41,320 nt of DNA from an uncultured Lachnoclostridium sp. (lineage in GTDB: Bacteria; Bacillota; Clostridia; Lachnospirales; Lachnospiraceae): NCBI GenBank assembly GCA_947369165.1, contig CANBKJ010000018.1, positions 1 through 41,320 of the forward strand, in the 5' to 3' direction. Both the position numbers and the translations under genes were made by a program. The notes under the pieces are model-generated. The model did not search any database, was not told where the DNA came from, and was given only the letters and a program-made list of their open reading frames with translations. Below are positions 7,030 to 14,545 of this stretch, piece by piece; the stretch's first letter is position 1; the number at the start of each line of letters is the position of its first letter.

Positions 7030-8292
7030 TTAAATACATACACATTGCTCCAGTACTGACGGAATCTTATTGATTGCCTCATGAAGCCTCTCCGTATCGC
7101 AATGGTTGTATACCTGCATTGTAACCGAAATGTTTTTATGCCCCATTATATCCTGAAGCACTTTTACATCAATACCATTTTCTGCCATTCTTGTGCAGTA
7201 AGTATGACGTAATGTGTGTGGAGAAAAATCTGGAAGTAGAACAGGATTGTCTTCCTCAGAAACCAAATCATTATGTCTCTCCACAATTCCATGAAACGCA
7301 CGTACCAAAGTATTTTGCATATGAGTTTTCTGTTCACTGTTAATGAATACAAAATTTCTATATCCCTCTACTTCAAACTCTGATGTCCGGCTAAACAGAT
7401 ATGTTTCTATCTTATGTTGTCTGAGAATCGCCAAAAGATCATCTTTAATAGGTACAATTCTTGATGTTCCGTTCTTAGGAGTTGATGCATAAAACTGATA
7501 CTTACCATTCTTTTTGCCATATATAACTTGATGATTGACTGAAATCTGCTTGTTCTGAAAATCAATATCATCCCAAGTCATTCCTACCGCCTCGCTGATT
7601 CTGCAACCAGTTCCTAATAGGAAAGCTAAAATTGTATAGTATGCATTATAACATTTATCCGATTCTACCCATCGTAAAAGTTCTTCCTGCTCCCTTTTAG
7701 TCAACGGAATCCGATTAGATGTCATAGACCCTTGTGCATAATCTTTCATACAACCCTTGCACGGATTTTTACGAATAATATCATCATCAACAGCCATCTG
7801 AAAAGCCGGAAATATCAAATTCTGATACAGCTGAATTGTTGTTGCTGAAAAATTCCGCTCTTTATATAAGTATGCATAGTATCGCAAAATATCTGACTTC
7901 CTTATATCCTTCACTATCTTTCCACGAAAATAGGGCTCTATATTTTTCTGGAACATGTGAAGATAATTGGTTTTTGTCCGATAAGCTAATTTTGCTTTGG
8001 AATCCAAATACCGGGTAATAAGTGTTCCCACCGACATCGTAGCTTCAACAATCTGTATTCCATCATCTAAGTCTTTCTGTATCTCCTTTTCCTTCTCACG
8101 AAGACTGATGTCATCCCTTTTCCCTTTGGGAATTTTATCCGTCGGTACTAACTTCCATGAATACACTGCACGCCTTACATCATTGCTGTCTATATACCTA
8201 TATCTATACCTCCCGTCTTTCAACTGATCCTCGTTTTCTCTAAGAATCCTGCCTTTGCCATCTCTTTTTTGCTGCTTCGGTTGTTTGCTCAT
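7030..8292 (-). CDS. int: Tyrosine recombinase, Tn916-type integrase
   Basis: 420 aa, the usual length. It has an N-terminal three-stranded arm-binding domain (about residues 10-80), a core-binding SAM-like domain (85-185) and a C-terminal catalytic domain. The catalytic set is complete: Arg231 (GTGCRISE), Lys273, His359 and Arg362 (HTLRHTY), His385 (MGHKN) and nucleophile Tyr395 (MQVYNH). It integrates and, with Xis, excises the element through a circular intermediate. AGGAGG precedes the ATG at 8292. It is transcribed after xis across a 112-nt gap that contains dyads. Confidence 0.95.
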   Translation of the reverse strand: MSKQPKQQKRDGKGRILRENEDQLKDGRYRYRYIDSNDVRRAVYSWKLVPTDKIPKGKRDDISLREKEKEIQKDLDDGIQIVEATMSVGTLITRYLDSKAKLAYRTKTNYLHMFQKNIEPYFRGKIVKDIRKSDILRYYAYLYKERNFSATTIQLYQNLIFPAFQMAVDDDIIRKNPCKGCMKDYAQGSMTSNRIPLTKREQEELLRWVESDKCYNAYYTILAFLLGTGCRISEAVGMTWDDIDFQNKQISVNHQVIYGKKNGKYQFYASTPKNGTSRIVPIKDDLLAILRQHKIETYLFSRTSEFEVEGYRNFVFINSEQKTHMQNTLVRAFHGIVERHNDLVSEEDNPVLLPDFSPHTLRHTYCTRMAENGIDVKVLQDIMGHKNISVTMQVYNHCDTERLHEAINKIPSVLEQCVCI

Positions 8293-8312
8293 AAGAATAT
8301 TCCTCCTTACAC

Positions 8313-8340
8313 GTTATAAGAACGGAAGAAGGATTATAAC
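8313..8340. promoter_or_regulatory. Inverted repeat between xis and int
   Basis: GTTATAA (8313-8319) / TTATAAC (8334-8340) flanks a 14-bp centre, about 20 bp before the int ribosome site. Further upstream is an alternating TATATATA tract (8345-8352). It may bind Xis or Int, or slow transcription into int; the role is inferred. Confidence 0.35.
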
Positions 8341-8404
8341 AACATATATATAGTGTAACATTCTTGTCCGTTCCAGTCAATTTATAATTTTTTTCTGAGA
8401 CTTT

Positions 8405-8617
8405 TTAAACCACATCTGTTTTACTTAGAAACTCCTCAAATGCAGTTCGTTTTATCAATGCTTTTCGTCCAACATACAGAACAAATTCACAATCTGGTTC
8501 TCGAATTAAGTCTCGCATCTTATTTTCACCGATATTGAAATAGATTGTTGCTTCATCTACTGTCAACGCATACTTCTCCCATATTGGAACCTCTTTCTTT
8601 CTCTCCATGGCATTCAT
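8405..8617 (-). CDS. xis: Excisionase, Tn916 Xis-like
   Basis: 70 aa. A single winged-helix DNA-binding domain of the Tn916 Xis family: YALTVDEATIYFNIGENKMRDLI is the helix-turn-helix and YVGRKALIKRTAFEEFL the wing and last helix. It directs the integrase to excision. A start at 8608 (the internal ATG before GAGAG) is also possible because the GGAAAGGA site sits close to ATG 8617. It stands directly upstream of int, the standard order. Confidence 0.92.
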   Translation of the reverse strand: MNAMERKKEVPIWEKYALTVDEATIYFNIGENKMRDLIREPDCEFVLYVGRKALIKRTAFEEFLSKTDVV

Positions 8618-8980
8618 TTCCTTTCCTCGTAATTATTTTGCCCCTACTGATGCCTGCGGCGAACAGGTCCATAGAAATCCCATCTCCCCGCCTTCACTGT
8701 GGCCGGGCTGCGTTTTACAGAAGTATCATTATCCCCCTGGCATGTCACCGCGTTATGGAAGTGCCGCTTCCATATCAGTGCTCCTGGTTCTGCCTGCCGG
8801 ACAGACGGATAGCCGCTCGGTGTCAGGGTAACGTATCAGCTGGGGCTGTTCGGTTGTCAAGGTTCATGGCACAGGGATGCCTATACAAACAAAGACAACC
8901 TGGGTCTCTTGACTTTCAACCTTAGAACAAAAAATTTTTATAATTCTTTTGCCCATAAGTCCCTTTCTACCATGCCTGTA
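8618..8980. other. Gene-free, GC-rich structured region upstream of xis
   Basis: No supported ORF on either strand, although the base composition is GC-rich like coding DNA of this element. It contains a perfect hairpin ATGGAAG / CTTCCAT (8755-8761, 8767-8773) and a second dyad around CCTGCCGGACAG (about 8800). It may be a leader or regulatory RNA for xis-int, or a decayed gene. Confidence 0.4.
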
Positions 8981-9172
8981 TCAGAGCGGAAACTTACCTA
9001 TCTGTAATGCGATATGTATCATCAGATACTGTTTCAAATCCTCATCCAGGGTTCCATTGATATAACTGTTCTTCTCAATTAACGGCATATACAATTCCAG
9101 TATCTTCTCCAAATCCTCATGACATCCCGCCATTGCACCTGTCAAGATGGAACGAAATTCTTCCCTATTCAT
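8981..9172 (-). CDS. Small helix-turn-helix protein, conjugative-transposon type
   Basis: 63 aa from the ATG at 9172 (a start at 9181 is possible). It begins NREEFRSILTGAMAGCHEDLEKILELYMPLI and resembles the short helix-turn-helix_16 proteins that sit beside sigma-like factors in Tn916-family elements. It overlaps the 3' end of the sigma-like gene by 8 nt and is presumably translated by coupling to it. Likely role: partner of the sigma-like regulator in controlling excision genes. Confidence 0.7.
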   Translation of the reverse strand: MNREEFRSILTGAMAGCHEDLEKILELYMPLIEKNSYINGTLDEDLKQYLMIHIALQIGKFPL

Positions 9173-9587
9173 CATCCACACCGCCCTTCTCCAGCATCTG
9201 CCTTAACTTTTTCAGTGCCTGGGAGCGTTGTTTATACACGTTCTGCAGGGAACATCCCAGCTGCCCGGCAATCTCCTCCGGTGTCTTTTCCTCCACAAAA
9301 AGCATCGTGAGTATCCTCTGCCGCCGCCCTGTCAGGTTCCGGAACGCCCTTTCCAGCCGTTCCTCTCCAAAACAGAACCCGTCCGGTTCTGCTATCTCCT
9401 GTATCCAGTCCTTTTCCGGATTTTCAGACACCCACAATTCCTCCGGCAGTGCGTCCAAATAGACAATCCCCCTGTCCCTTTCCAGTTTCTTCACATAATT
9501 CAGCTTTGCACGGTACAAAGTCACTTCCAGCCATCCCGTGAACCTGGCTCTTAATTCGTCTCTTTCGGATTTTTCCTGATGGTTCAT
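9165..9587 (-). CDS. Sigma-70-like regulator of a conjugative transposon (Tn916 ORF7-type)
   Basis: 140 aa. The C-terminal half is a sigma region 4: LERAFRNLTGRRQRILTMLFVEEKTPEEIAGQL, then CSLQNVYKQRSQALKKLRQML as the recognition helix. The N-terminal part is too short for a full region 2. AAGGAGG is 8 nt before ATG 9587. Family members activate excision and transfer genes in Tn916-type elements. Its mRNA leader carries two mutually exclusive hairpins (9609-9656), suggesting control at RNA level. It is coupled to the downstream helix-turn-helix gene. Confidence 0.8.
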   Translation of the reverse strand: MNHQEKSERDELRARFTGWLEVTLYRAKLNYVKKLERDRGIVYLDALPEELWVSENPEKDWIQEIAEPDGFCFGEERLERAFRNLTGRRQRILTMLFVEEKTPEEIAGQLGCSLQNVYKQRSQALKKLRQMLEKGGVDDE

Positions 9588-9608
9588 CCTTCATGCCTCC
9601 TTTTTGAA

Positions 9609-9656
9609 GACATGCCATCAGGCAGAAACAGACATACCATGATGGCATGTCTGTTT
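9609..9656 (-). promoter_or_regulatory. Alternating hairpins in the sigma-like gene leader
   Basis: On the minus-strand RNA, AAACAGACATGCCAT pairs with ATGGTATGTCTGTTT (9656-9642 with 9640-9626; 15 pairs counting one G-U). The same GACATGCCATCA can instead pair perfectly with TGATGGCATGTC (9651-9640 with 9620-9609), which ends just before the AAGGAGG ribosome site. The two folds exclude each other. Confidence 0.6.
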
Positions 9657-9744
9657 CCTGTTGTATCAGTCTGTTACATCTTTCTGTATGATTTTCTGTC
9701 CGGGAAAACCACCCCCTTTGCTGCAAACACAAAAAACGACCATA

Positions 9745-9809
9745 CTATACGCATTCGTATAGCACAGCCGTTTATCAACGCATAATAAACCAGTGAGTAT
9801 GATTCACTG
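9745..9809 (-). promoter_or_regulatory. Dyads between the XRE gene and the sigma-like gene
   Basis: CAGTGA/TCACTG (9791-9796, 9804-9809) forms a hairpin followed on the minus strand by GTTTATT, a weak terminator for the XRE gene. CTATACG/CGTATAG (9745-9751, 9756-9762) is a tight dyad, possibly an operator for the downstream sigma operon. No clear -35/-10 pair could be fixed here. Confidence 0.4.
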
Positions 9810-9893
9810 ACTCGACTCTAAAACGATATTAGGCCGGATGACAGAATTTCATCTGAATTTGTCTGCAAAAAATACTTTCCAGTCCCCTTTTTC

Positions 9894-10229
9894 CTACTGG
9901 TTGAATTTTTCCAGAGAATCCAGATAATTTAGCAGGCTCTCACAGGCCATGATCCTCTGGCGTGCGGAATAGGTTTCAATCCGCTCGGAAATTTCTTTCA
10001 GGTACACCATTTCCGGATTTGCATAATTCTCCTTGAGCAGCTGGTCAACCGTCACCCCCAACACGCCGGATATTTTTACCAGCGTGTCCAGACTGGGAAC
10101 CCCGCGGGCATTCTCAATCTGACCGATATGGCTGTCACAACAGCCACACCGTTCTGCCAAATCTGCCTGCCGCAGCCCCTTCATCTGACGAAACTTTCTG
10201 ATGTTCTTTCCCAAAATAACGTAATCCAC
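9894..10229 (-). CDS. XRE family transcriptional regulator
   Basis: 111 aa. A Cro/CI-type helix-turn-helix occupies residues 6-62 (LGKNIRKFRQMKGLRQADLAERCGC, DSHIGQIENARGVPSL, LVKISGVLGVTVDQLL), followed by a short helical tail. The start is a GTG at 10229, with AGAGG 7 nt upstream. It probably keeps the element quiescent by controlling neighbouring promoters; twin 14-bp sites upstream (10258-10271, 10305-10318) are candidate self-operators. Confidence 0.88.
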   Translation of the reverse strand: MDYVILGKNIRKFRQMKGLRQADLAERCGCCDSHIGQIENARGVPSLDTLVKISGVLGVTVDQLLKENYANPEMVYLKEISERIETYSARQRIMACESLLNYLDSLEKFNQ

Positions 10230-10257
10230 TTTTTATCCTCTCTTTCCTTTTTTATTT

Positions 10258-10318
10258 TACCTAAACTGGTATCAAATCAGAAGAAAGCAGGATTCCATTA
10301 TTTGTACTAAAAGTGGTA
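10258..10318. promoter_or_regulatory. Twin operator-like sites upstream of the XRE gene
   Basis: TACCTAAACTGGTA (10258-10271) and TACTAAAAGTGGTA (10305-10318) agree at 10 of 14 positions, and each is an imperfect TACC/GGTA dyad. Their starts are 47 bp apart. An extra TGGTATTTACCA dyad overlaps the second. Likely binding sites for the XRE protein. Confidence 0.5.
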
Positions 10319-10393
10319 TTTACCATCTTTTTTTCAAATATTTTCATTAAAATAGGGAAAATCACATTTTTCATATGGTTATTCCACTTGAAA

Positions 10394-10843
10394 TCATTGA
10401 AAAAAATCCAAATTGTCCAGCATCTGTGATACGTCTGCTTCTAACTCTTTCAAAACCGGTTGCTGCCCTCCCCCCTGCTCATCCAATGAATTATTCTGAT
10501 CATTTGGATTTCTCTCCTCACCCGCTCTAATTCCAGATAAGAAACTTGAAGAACTTCCTATATCCAGACTGGGTCGGGTCGGTTGGCTATTGATTCTTTC
10601 CTCAACGACCCTCCTCACCATCCGCTCCAGTTCATCCGGTGATGCCACGGGGGTTACGGAAACCTGTATGCTGCAGTTTTCCTGATACAGTTCCGGATGC
10701 CCCTCCAGATACTCATTCAGTGCCGCTACTATTATCATGCTTTTCCGGTTTCCAAGACCCTCCAGCAGTTCCCCTGCCTTCCTTCCCTCTGCCGTGTCAT
10801 CGGAAAACTGCAGGCTGAACCGGTATTTCCCGTCTCGCTTCAC
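10394..10843 (-). CDS. ParR-like adaptor of a ParM partition system
   Basis: 149 aa, start GTG 10843 with GGAGG 8 nt upstream. It lies 20 nt after the ParM-like gene, the position of the DNA-binding adaptor. The N-terminus (YRFSLQFSDDTAEGRKAGELLEGLGNRKSMIIVAALNEYL) fits a ribbon-helix-helix-type module as in ParR/StbB. The middle is low-complexity (Pro, Ser, Asn, Gly rich), and the C-terminus ends in an acidic amphipathic peptide (VSQMLDNLDFFQ) that could contact the filament. Identification rests mainly on context. Confidence 0.65.
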   Translation of the reverse strand: MKRDGKYRFSLQFSDDTAEGRKAGELLEGLGNRKSMIIVAALNEYLEGHPELYQENCSIQVSVTPVASPDELERMVRRVVEERINSQPTRPSLDIGSSSSFLSGIRAGEERNPNDQNNSLDEQGGGQQPVLKELEADVSQMLDNLDFFQ

Positions 10844-10863
10844 TCACAGTCCCTCCCCATGCC

Positions 10864-11784
10864 TTACTGCTTTGCTTTCCGATTCAACTGACTCTGTGCA
10901 AGCATCTCATAGCCAATAGCATTAGCATGGCAGTCCTCGATAAAGTCAGCCTGGATCACCAGAGGCGACTGCTGGAGGTAGGATTTTAAAAGCATGCTGC
11001 CGCCACCGATAAAGATTGCCGGGTTTGCCCGCAGGTCCACCTGCAGTTCCCGGAGCTGGTCTAAAATCCCTTTGGCATGATGTTCCGCCTCTTCCTTTAT
11101 GGTAGCCTTGATATCCTCCGGAAGAACAACCTCCTGCCCTCCCAGAACGGCACTGATATGTTCATCTTCAATCCGCATATCATGCAGCGCGCCCACTTTT
11201 CGTATGATTTCATTGTTCATTGTGATGATGCCCGTCTCCAGGCTGCGGCAGAACTGCAAATCCGGCTTGCCGTTGCGAAGGAGCAGCACATCCGTGGTAT
11301 ATCCCCCGATATCAATTACAAACACCCGCACCGTTTTTACAATCAGGCTGCTCCTGGGAATGACTGCCGCATATGCCTGCGGGAACACCATGACCTGATC
11401 AATGAAAATCCGGTACGGCTTTCCCCCATATACAAACTCCACCAGCCCCCTGTTCTTGAAATACTCTCCAAAATTCTCCCGCAGCAGGCCATAATGCTCC
11501 GGCGGAAGCCCTACCGCAAGCTGGACTTTCTCCATCGGTGTATACTTCCCTCTCCTCTCCATTTCTTTGGCGATGGCAAACAGGGACAAAATGAAAAAAC
11601 GCTCATCTTTGGTCTTGTCCCGCATATAGCTTAGCCGTTTCCCGCTCAGCGTCCAGTATTTCCCCTGATATTCCAGTATTTCTTCCGTCATCGGCGGCTT
11701 GACCGTATGCTCTGCCAGACCGGATACAAAATCAAACGCCGGTGTCTTCACTGCATAATTTCCATGATCGATTCCTAATAACAT
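10864..11784 (-). CDS. parM: ParM/StbA-like actin-family ATPase
   Basis: About 306 aa. Actin-fold nucleotide motifs are visible: phosphate 1 LGIDHGNYAVK at the N-terminus, phosphate 2 VFVIDIGGYTTDVLLL near residue 155, and the adenosine motif IFIGGGSMLL near residue 260. These proteins form filaments that push DNA copies apart and stabilise plasmids, here probably the excised circular ICE. The frame extends to 11820, but AAAGGAGG lies 5 nt before ATG 11784, so that start is used. It forms an operon with the ParR-like gene, driven by the promoter at 11844-11872. Confidence 0.85.
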   Translation of the reverse strand: MLLGIDHGNYAVKTPAFDFVSGLAEHTVKPPMTEEILEYQGKYWTLSGKRLSYMRDKTKDERFFILSLFAIAKEMERRGKYTPMEKVQLAVGLPPEHYGLLRENFGEYFKNRGLVEFVYGGKPYRIFIDQVMVFPQAYAAVIPRSSLIVKTVRVFVIDIGGYTTDVLLLRNGKPDLQFCRSLETGIITMNNEIIRKVGALHDMRIEDEHISAVLGGQEVVLPEDIKATIKEEAEHHAKGILDQLRELQVDLRANPAIFIGGGSMLLKSYLQQSPLVIQADFIEDCHANAIGYEMLAQSQLNRKAKQ

Positions 11785-11843
11785 AATTTCCTCCTTTTCT
11801 GCACTGCTTACTGCGCACAAACTCGTTATCTTGTTTTATTCTC

Positions 11844-11872
11844 ATTACACGTTCCACAATACGCATTTACAA
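11844..11872 (-). promoter_or_regulatory. Promoter of the parM-parR operon
   Basis: TTGTAA (11867-11872), 17 bp, TGTAAT (11844-11849) on the minus strand, 60 bp before the ParM start. A 14-bp palindrome ATTTTTATAAAAAT (11884-11897) sits just upstream of the -35 and may be an operator or an UP-like AT tract. Confidence 0.55.
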
Positions 11873-11903
11873 CCCAAATGCTCATTTTTATAAAAATACT
11901 CAT

Positions 11904-11935
11904 AAAAAAGGACAAAGCCGGTCTGACCTTGCCCT
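11904..11935 (-). terminator. Intrinsic terminator of the DNA recombination operon
   Basis: On the minus strand AGGGCAAGG pairs with CTTTGTCCT (9 pairs with two G-U) and is followed by TTTTTT. It lies 10 bp after the primase-like stop and separates that operon from parM. Confidence 0.8.
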
Positions 11936-11945
11936 TATTCCCTCA

Positions 11946-13007
11946 CTATGGCCTGTTACGTTTCAGGCAGAACTCCCAAACGTAATCATCCAGCCCCTTG
12001 AAACTGCCATCCCAAAGATACGTGCCAAACTGAAACCCCATCTGGTTCAACAGCATGAGAAGCTGCTGATACCCTTTCTGCACATGGGGATTGGTTGCCA
12101 TATCCATGTCAAATGCCGTCATGATTTTCTGTAAGCCCCGTTCCCGTAACTGCTTCAGGGCGATTTCTAACTGTGTCAGAGCATTCACACCGGGAACCGC
12201 CAGTACCGCAAGTCCTGTCAGCGCATGGATCACATCCGCTTTCATCGGTCCCTCCGTCAAAAGCATGGTTTCAGCCGGTTCTCCGGCAAGATGTGTCCAG
12301 CCCTCTGCCTTGCAGCCGTTTTTCAGTTCGGAACTGGATACCCAGCGGAATTTCCGTTTCTTCACGTCATCCCGCCGCACCTGCATCCCCTGAATCCTCC
12401 CTTTCTCATCCCTGACCGGAATCAGGATGCCTCTTTGATTGATGGTAAACTTCCATTCCTCCGATTCTGTTTGGTAAAATCCCGGAACGCCAGATAATTC
12501 GCAGCCTTCCCGGACCAGTTCCTTCGCAATCTTTGTCATGCCCACCACCGGCGTTGTCTTATAGCCCAGTTTCCCAATCTCATCTTCTCGCAAGCCTCTG
12601 CCTAGCAGATTTCCGGCATGGTCCGATGCCAGGGAAAGTTTATTTAGGAGTGCCGTGTAGGTTTTGTGCCTGGTTTCTATGTCTGCCATCGGTGACTCCT
12701 TCACTTCCTTTACCGCCGGCCTTCGTTCCGGACGGTATGACTGTTCCTGAAATCCCAGCCGCTCTGCCATTGCCTCCCTTACATCCTCCCTGGGAACCCC
12801 CGTATACAGGGAGTACAGGTCAAAGATTCCACCGGACACCCCGCACTTCGGACACCGGAACACCTCTTTTCTCAGGTTGATATTCAGGTGTTTGTCCCTC
12901 GGTTTTGTGTCACAGCATGGACAGGGTATGTAGTAGGAACTCCGTCCGGACGGTGCAGACGGCAGGTTCAGTACGGATGCGACATCCCATATGTGAAACT
13001 TCTCCAT
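11946..13007 (-). CDS. Primase-like protein with CHC2 zinc finger and toprim/DUF3854 region
   Basis: 353 aa. The N-terminus carries a DnaG-type zinc ribbon (Cys29, Cys31/32, His40, Cys52-PK-Cys55 within CPCC...RCPKCG). The C-terminal half is toprim-like: MLLTEGPMKADVIHAL (catalytic Glu), AVPGVNAL and IMTAFDMDMATN (Asp-x-Asp). There is no helicase-binding domain, so it may be a minimal ICE primase or a binder of single-stranded DNA that helps second-strand synthesis after transfer. GAAAGGAGG precedes ATG 13007. It is the last gene of the operon. Confidence 0.8.
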   Translation of the reverse strand: MEKFHIWDVASVLNLPSAPSGRSSYYIPCPCCDTKPRDKHLNINLRKEVFRCPKCGVSGGIFDLYSLYTGVPREDVREAMAERLGFQEQSYRPERRPAVKEVKESPMADIETRHKTYTALLNKLSLASDHAGNLLGRGLREDEIGKLGYKTTPVVGMTKIAKELVREGCELSGVPGFYQTESEEWKFTINQRGILIPVRDEKGRIQGMQVRRDDVKKRKFRWVSSSELKNGCKAEGWTHLAGEPAETMLLTEGPMKADVIHALTGLAVLAVPGVNALTQLEIALKQLRERGLQKIMTAFDMDMATNPHVQKGYQQLLMLLNQMGFQFGTYLWDGSFKGLDDYVWEFCLKRNRP

Positions 13008-13132
13008 CCTCGTCCTCCTTTCCGCTTTTTTCTGCTTAGAAATGCAGGGGACAGTGTTTCCACCATCCCCTTTGCCTTGAACTGCATTTTTATCTTAGAT
13101 CAATTTCTCGTACTGGCGCTTTTCCTGCCCTG

Positions 13133-14041
13133 TCAGGCGCTTGCCTGCCCCAGGGCGTATTCACAGATTAGTTTGGCCGCCTCTTTGGTGCCTTTATTAT
13201 CCTCAAACTTGTTCACAATCCAGTTTAATGCACCTGGATCCATTACAACCAGGTCTCCCAGTGTCTTGCCCGCATACTTCTTGATCGGGCATGGCATGTT
13301 CATCGCCTGCTGGATACGCTGCTCATAGGTCAGCTCCTGTGGTGCCTGTGCCTGCTGCATAGTTTTTGGCTGCGCCTGCGTTGCCGAAACCGGACTCTCC
13401 TGCATCTGGGCTGGCGGCATTGCCGTCATATTCTGCGGTGCTCCCGGTTCCACAGCACTGCCTGCGGCAGACTGCTGTGGCTGCATTGGTACCGGCTCCT
13501 GTGCGGAGGCTGCCGGATACTGTGGCGGCACTTGTTCCGGTGCAGCGGCTCCGGCATTTCCTGCCTGTCCATTCATGCTGCCTTCCGTTATTCCCAGTTC
13601 GTCCGGCGCTACTGCCGGGAAATCCTCCCCTGCCATGCCGAACTGCAAGCCAAATCCGGCATTGCGCAGGGCGATCCCCACCGCCGCTGTCTGCGCCCAC
13701 TCTCGGGGCGATACGGACGGCTTCTCTGCCAGGTAGCCGCGGGATGCGGTTGCCTCTGCCAGATAGCAGTCACCATTGTCTCGATAACTGGGATAGACCC
13801 TTGCCGTTGCCACAAAGCAGTCCTTTCCGCTGGTTACTTTTGTCGTGATTTTCCCTTCCGGGTATTTCAGCCGAAACCATGCCATCTGTACCATGACCGG
13901 GAGACGCTTTCTGGTCTCCCCGCTTTCCAGGTCGGTATATTCCACGGCAAAGGGTTCCGGATCGAATCCCTCCACTTCATTGATCGTTGCAATCACAGCC
14001 CTCATGGCTGCCTTGTCTGCTTCCTTATTCTGACTCATCAT
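13133..14041 (-). CDS. Putative single-strand annealing protein with ExoX-like C-terminal module
   Basis: 302 aa. Residues 1-165 resemble phage single-strand annealing/ERF-Rad52-like proteins in pattern: alternating strands (VEYTD, VMVQMAWFRLKYPEGKITTKV, CFVATARVY), then REWAQTAAVGIALRNAGFG, close to the 'KAETxAIGRALxxxGFG' signature. A Gln/Pro/Ala-rich linker (about 175-250) follows, then a C-terminal YAGKTLGDLVVMDPGALNWIV module like the C-terminal domain of ExoX-type proteins. The start at 14041 has AAGGAGG 9 nt upstream and overlaps the previous stop (ATGA). Neighbouring YqaJ exonuclease and RecD-like helicase support a recombination role. Family membership is inferred from pattern, not proven. 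Confidence 0.6.
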   Translation of the reverse strand: MMSQNKEADKAAMRAVIATINEVEGFDPEPFAVEYTDLESGETRKRLPVMVQMAWFRLKYPEGKITTKVTSGKDCFVATARVYPSYRDNGDCYLAEATASRGYLAEKPSVSPREWAQTAAVGIALRNAGFGLQFGMAGEDFPAVAPDELGITEGSMNGQAGNAGAAAPEQVPPQYPAASAQEPVPMQPQQSAAGSAVEPGAPQNMTAMPPAQMQESPVSATQAQPKTMQQAQAPQELTYEQRIQQAMNMPCPIKKYAGKTLGDLVVMDPGALNWIVNKFEDNKGTKEAAKLICEYALGQASA

Positions 14042-14499
14042 AAGCCCTGTCCTCCTTGTAAACTGATATAGGTTTCCCGGTACTGCATCCACATGGGAAG
14101 TACGGCATCGCAGTATTTCCCGATGCACTTTTTATAGATGTCCGGGGTGGGTGCGGTGAAACTCATAAAGCGCTTCTTTCCGTCCTGGACTACGTTTTCC
14201 AGTGATGCCAGTGCCGTATCCCGTTTCTGTTTCTGCGTTTCATCCACCTTCGGCCCGAATTTCCGCTCTTTCAGGAGCAGCTCCATATAGAAGTAAACAA
14301 CCTGAAAATGCTTTATAATCACCCGCAAATCTGTAGTAATGGGTGTTACCTGCAGCATGGACTGGAATGTTTCCAGCACGCAGACCCGGTAGTTCATCTC
14401 CTGTAATGCCATAAGGTCTTCCAGCGGGAAGCTGTCCGCTTCGATCTGCGAGCGGTAATCCTCACTTTTCTGCTGATACTGTTCTAAAATTGTTGCCAT
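14038..14499 (-). CDS. Uncharacterised helical protein of the ICE recombination operon
   Basis: 153 aa, predicted mostly alpha-helical, with no recognised domain. AAAGGAG lies 7 nt before ATG 14499, and the stop overlaps the next start by 4 nt, so it is translationally coupled to the putative annealing protein. It may be a small partner (loader or inhibitor) of that protein; no direct evidence. Confidence 0.65.
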   Translation of the reverse strand: MATILEQYQQKSEDYRSQIEADSFPLEDLMALQEMNYRVCVLETFQSMLQVTPITTDLRVIIKHFQVVYFYMELLLKERKFGPKVDETQKQKRDTALASLENVVQDGKKRFMSFTAPTPDIYKKCIGKYCDAVLPMWMQYRETYISLQGGQGL

Positions 14500-14545
14500 G
14501 GTAAAGCTCCTTTCTGCGGGGCGGTGTTTCCCACCCCGGCTCTGC

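Noticed and set aside
8545..8925. Plus-strand ORF of 126 aa upstream of xis
   Set aside because: No ribosome site, overlaps xis, and the composition is unlike a protein; the region is treated as gene-free.
12888..14071. Long open frames on the plus strand opposite the primase-like and annealing-protein genes
   Set aside because: Pro/Cys/His-rich shadow translations without ribosome sites, antiparallel to clear genes; GC-rich codon use explains the openness.
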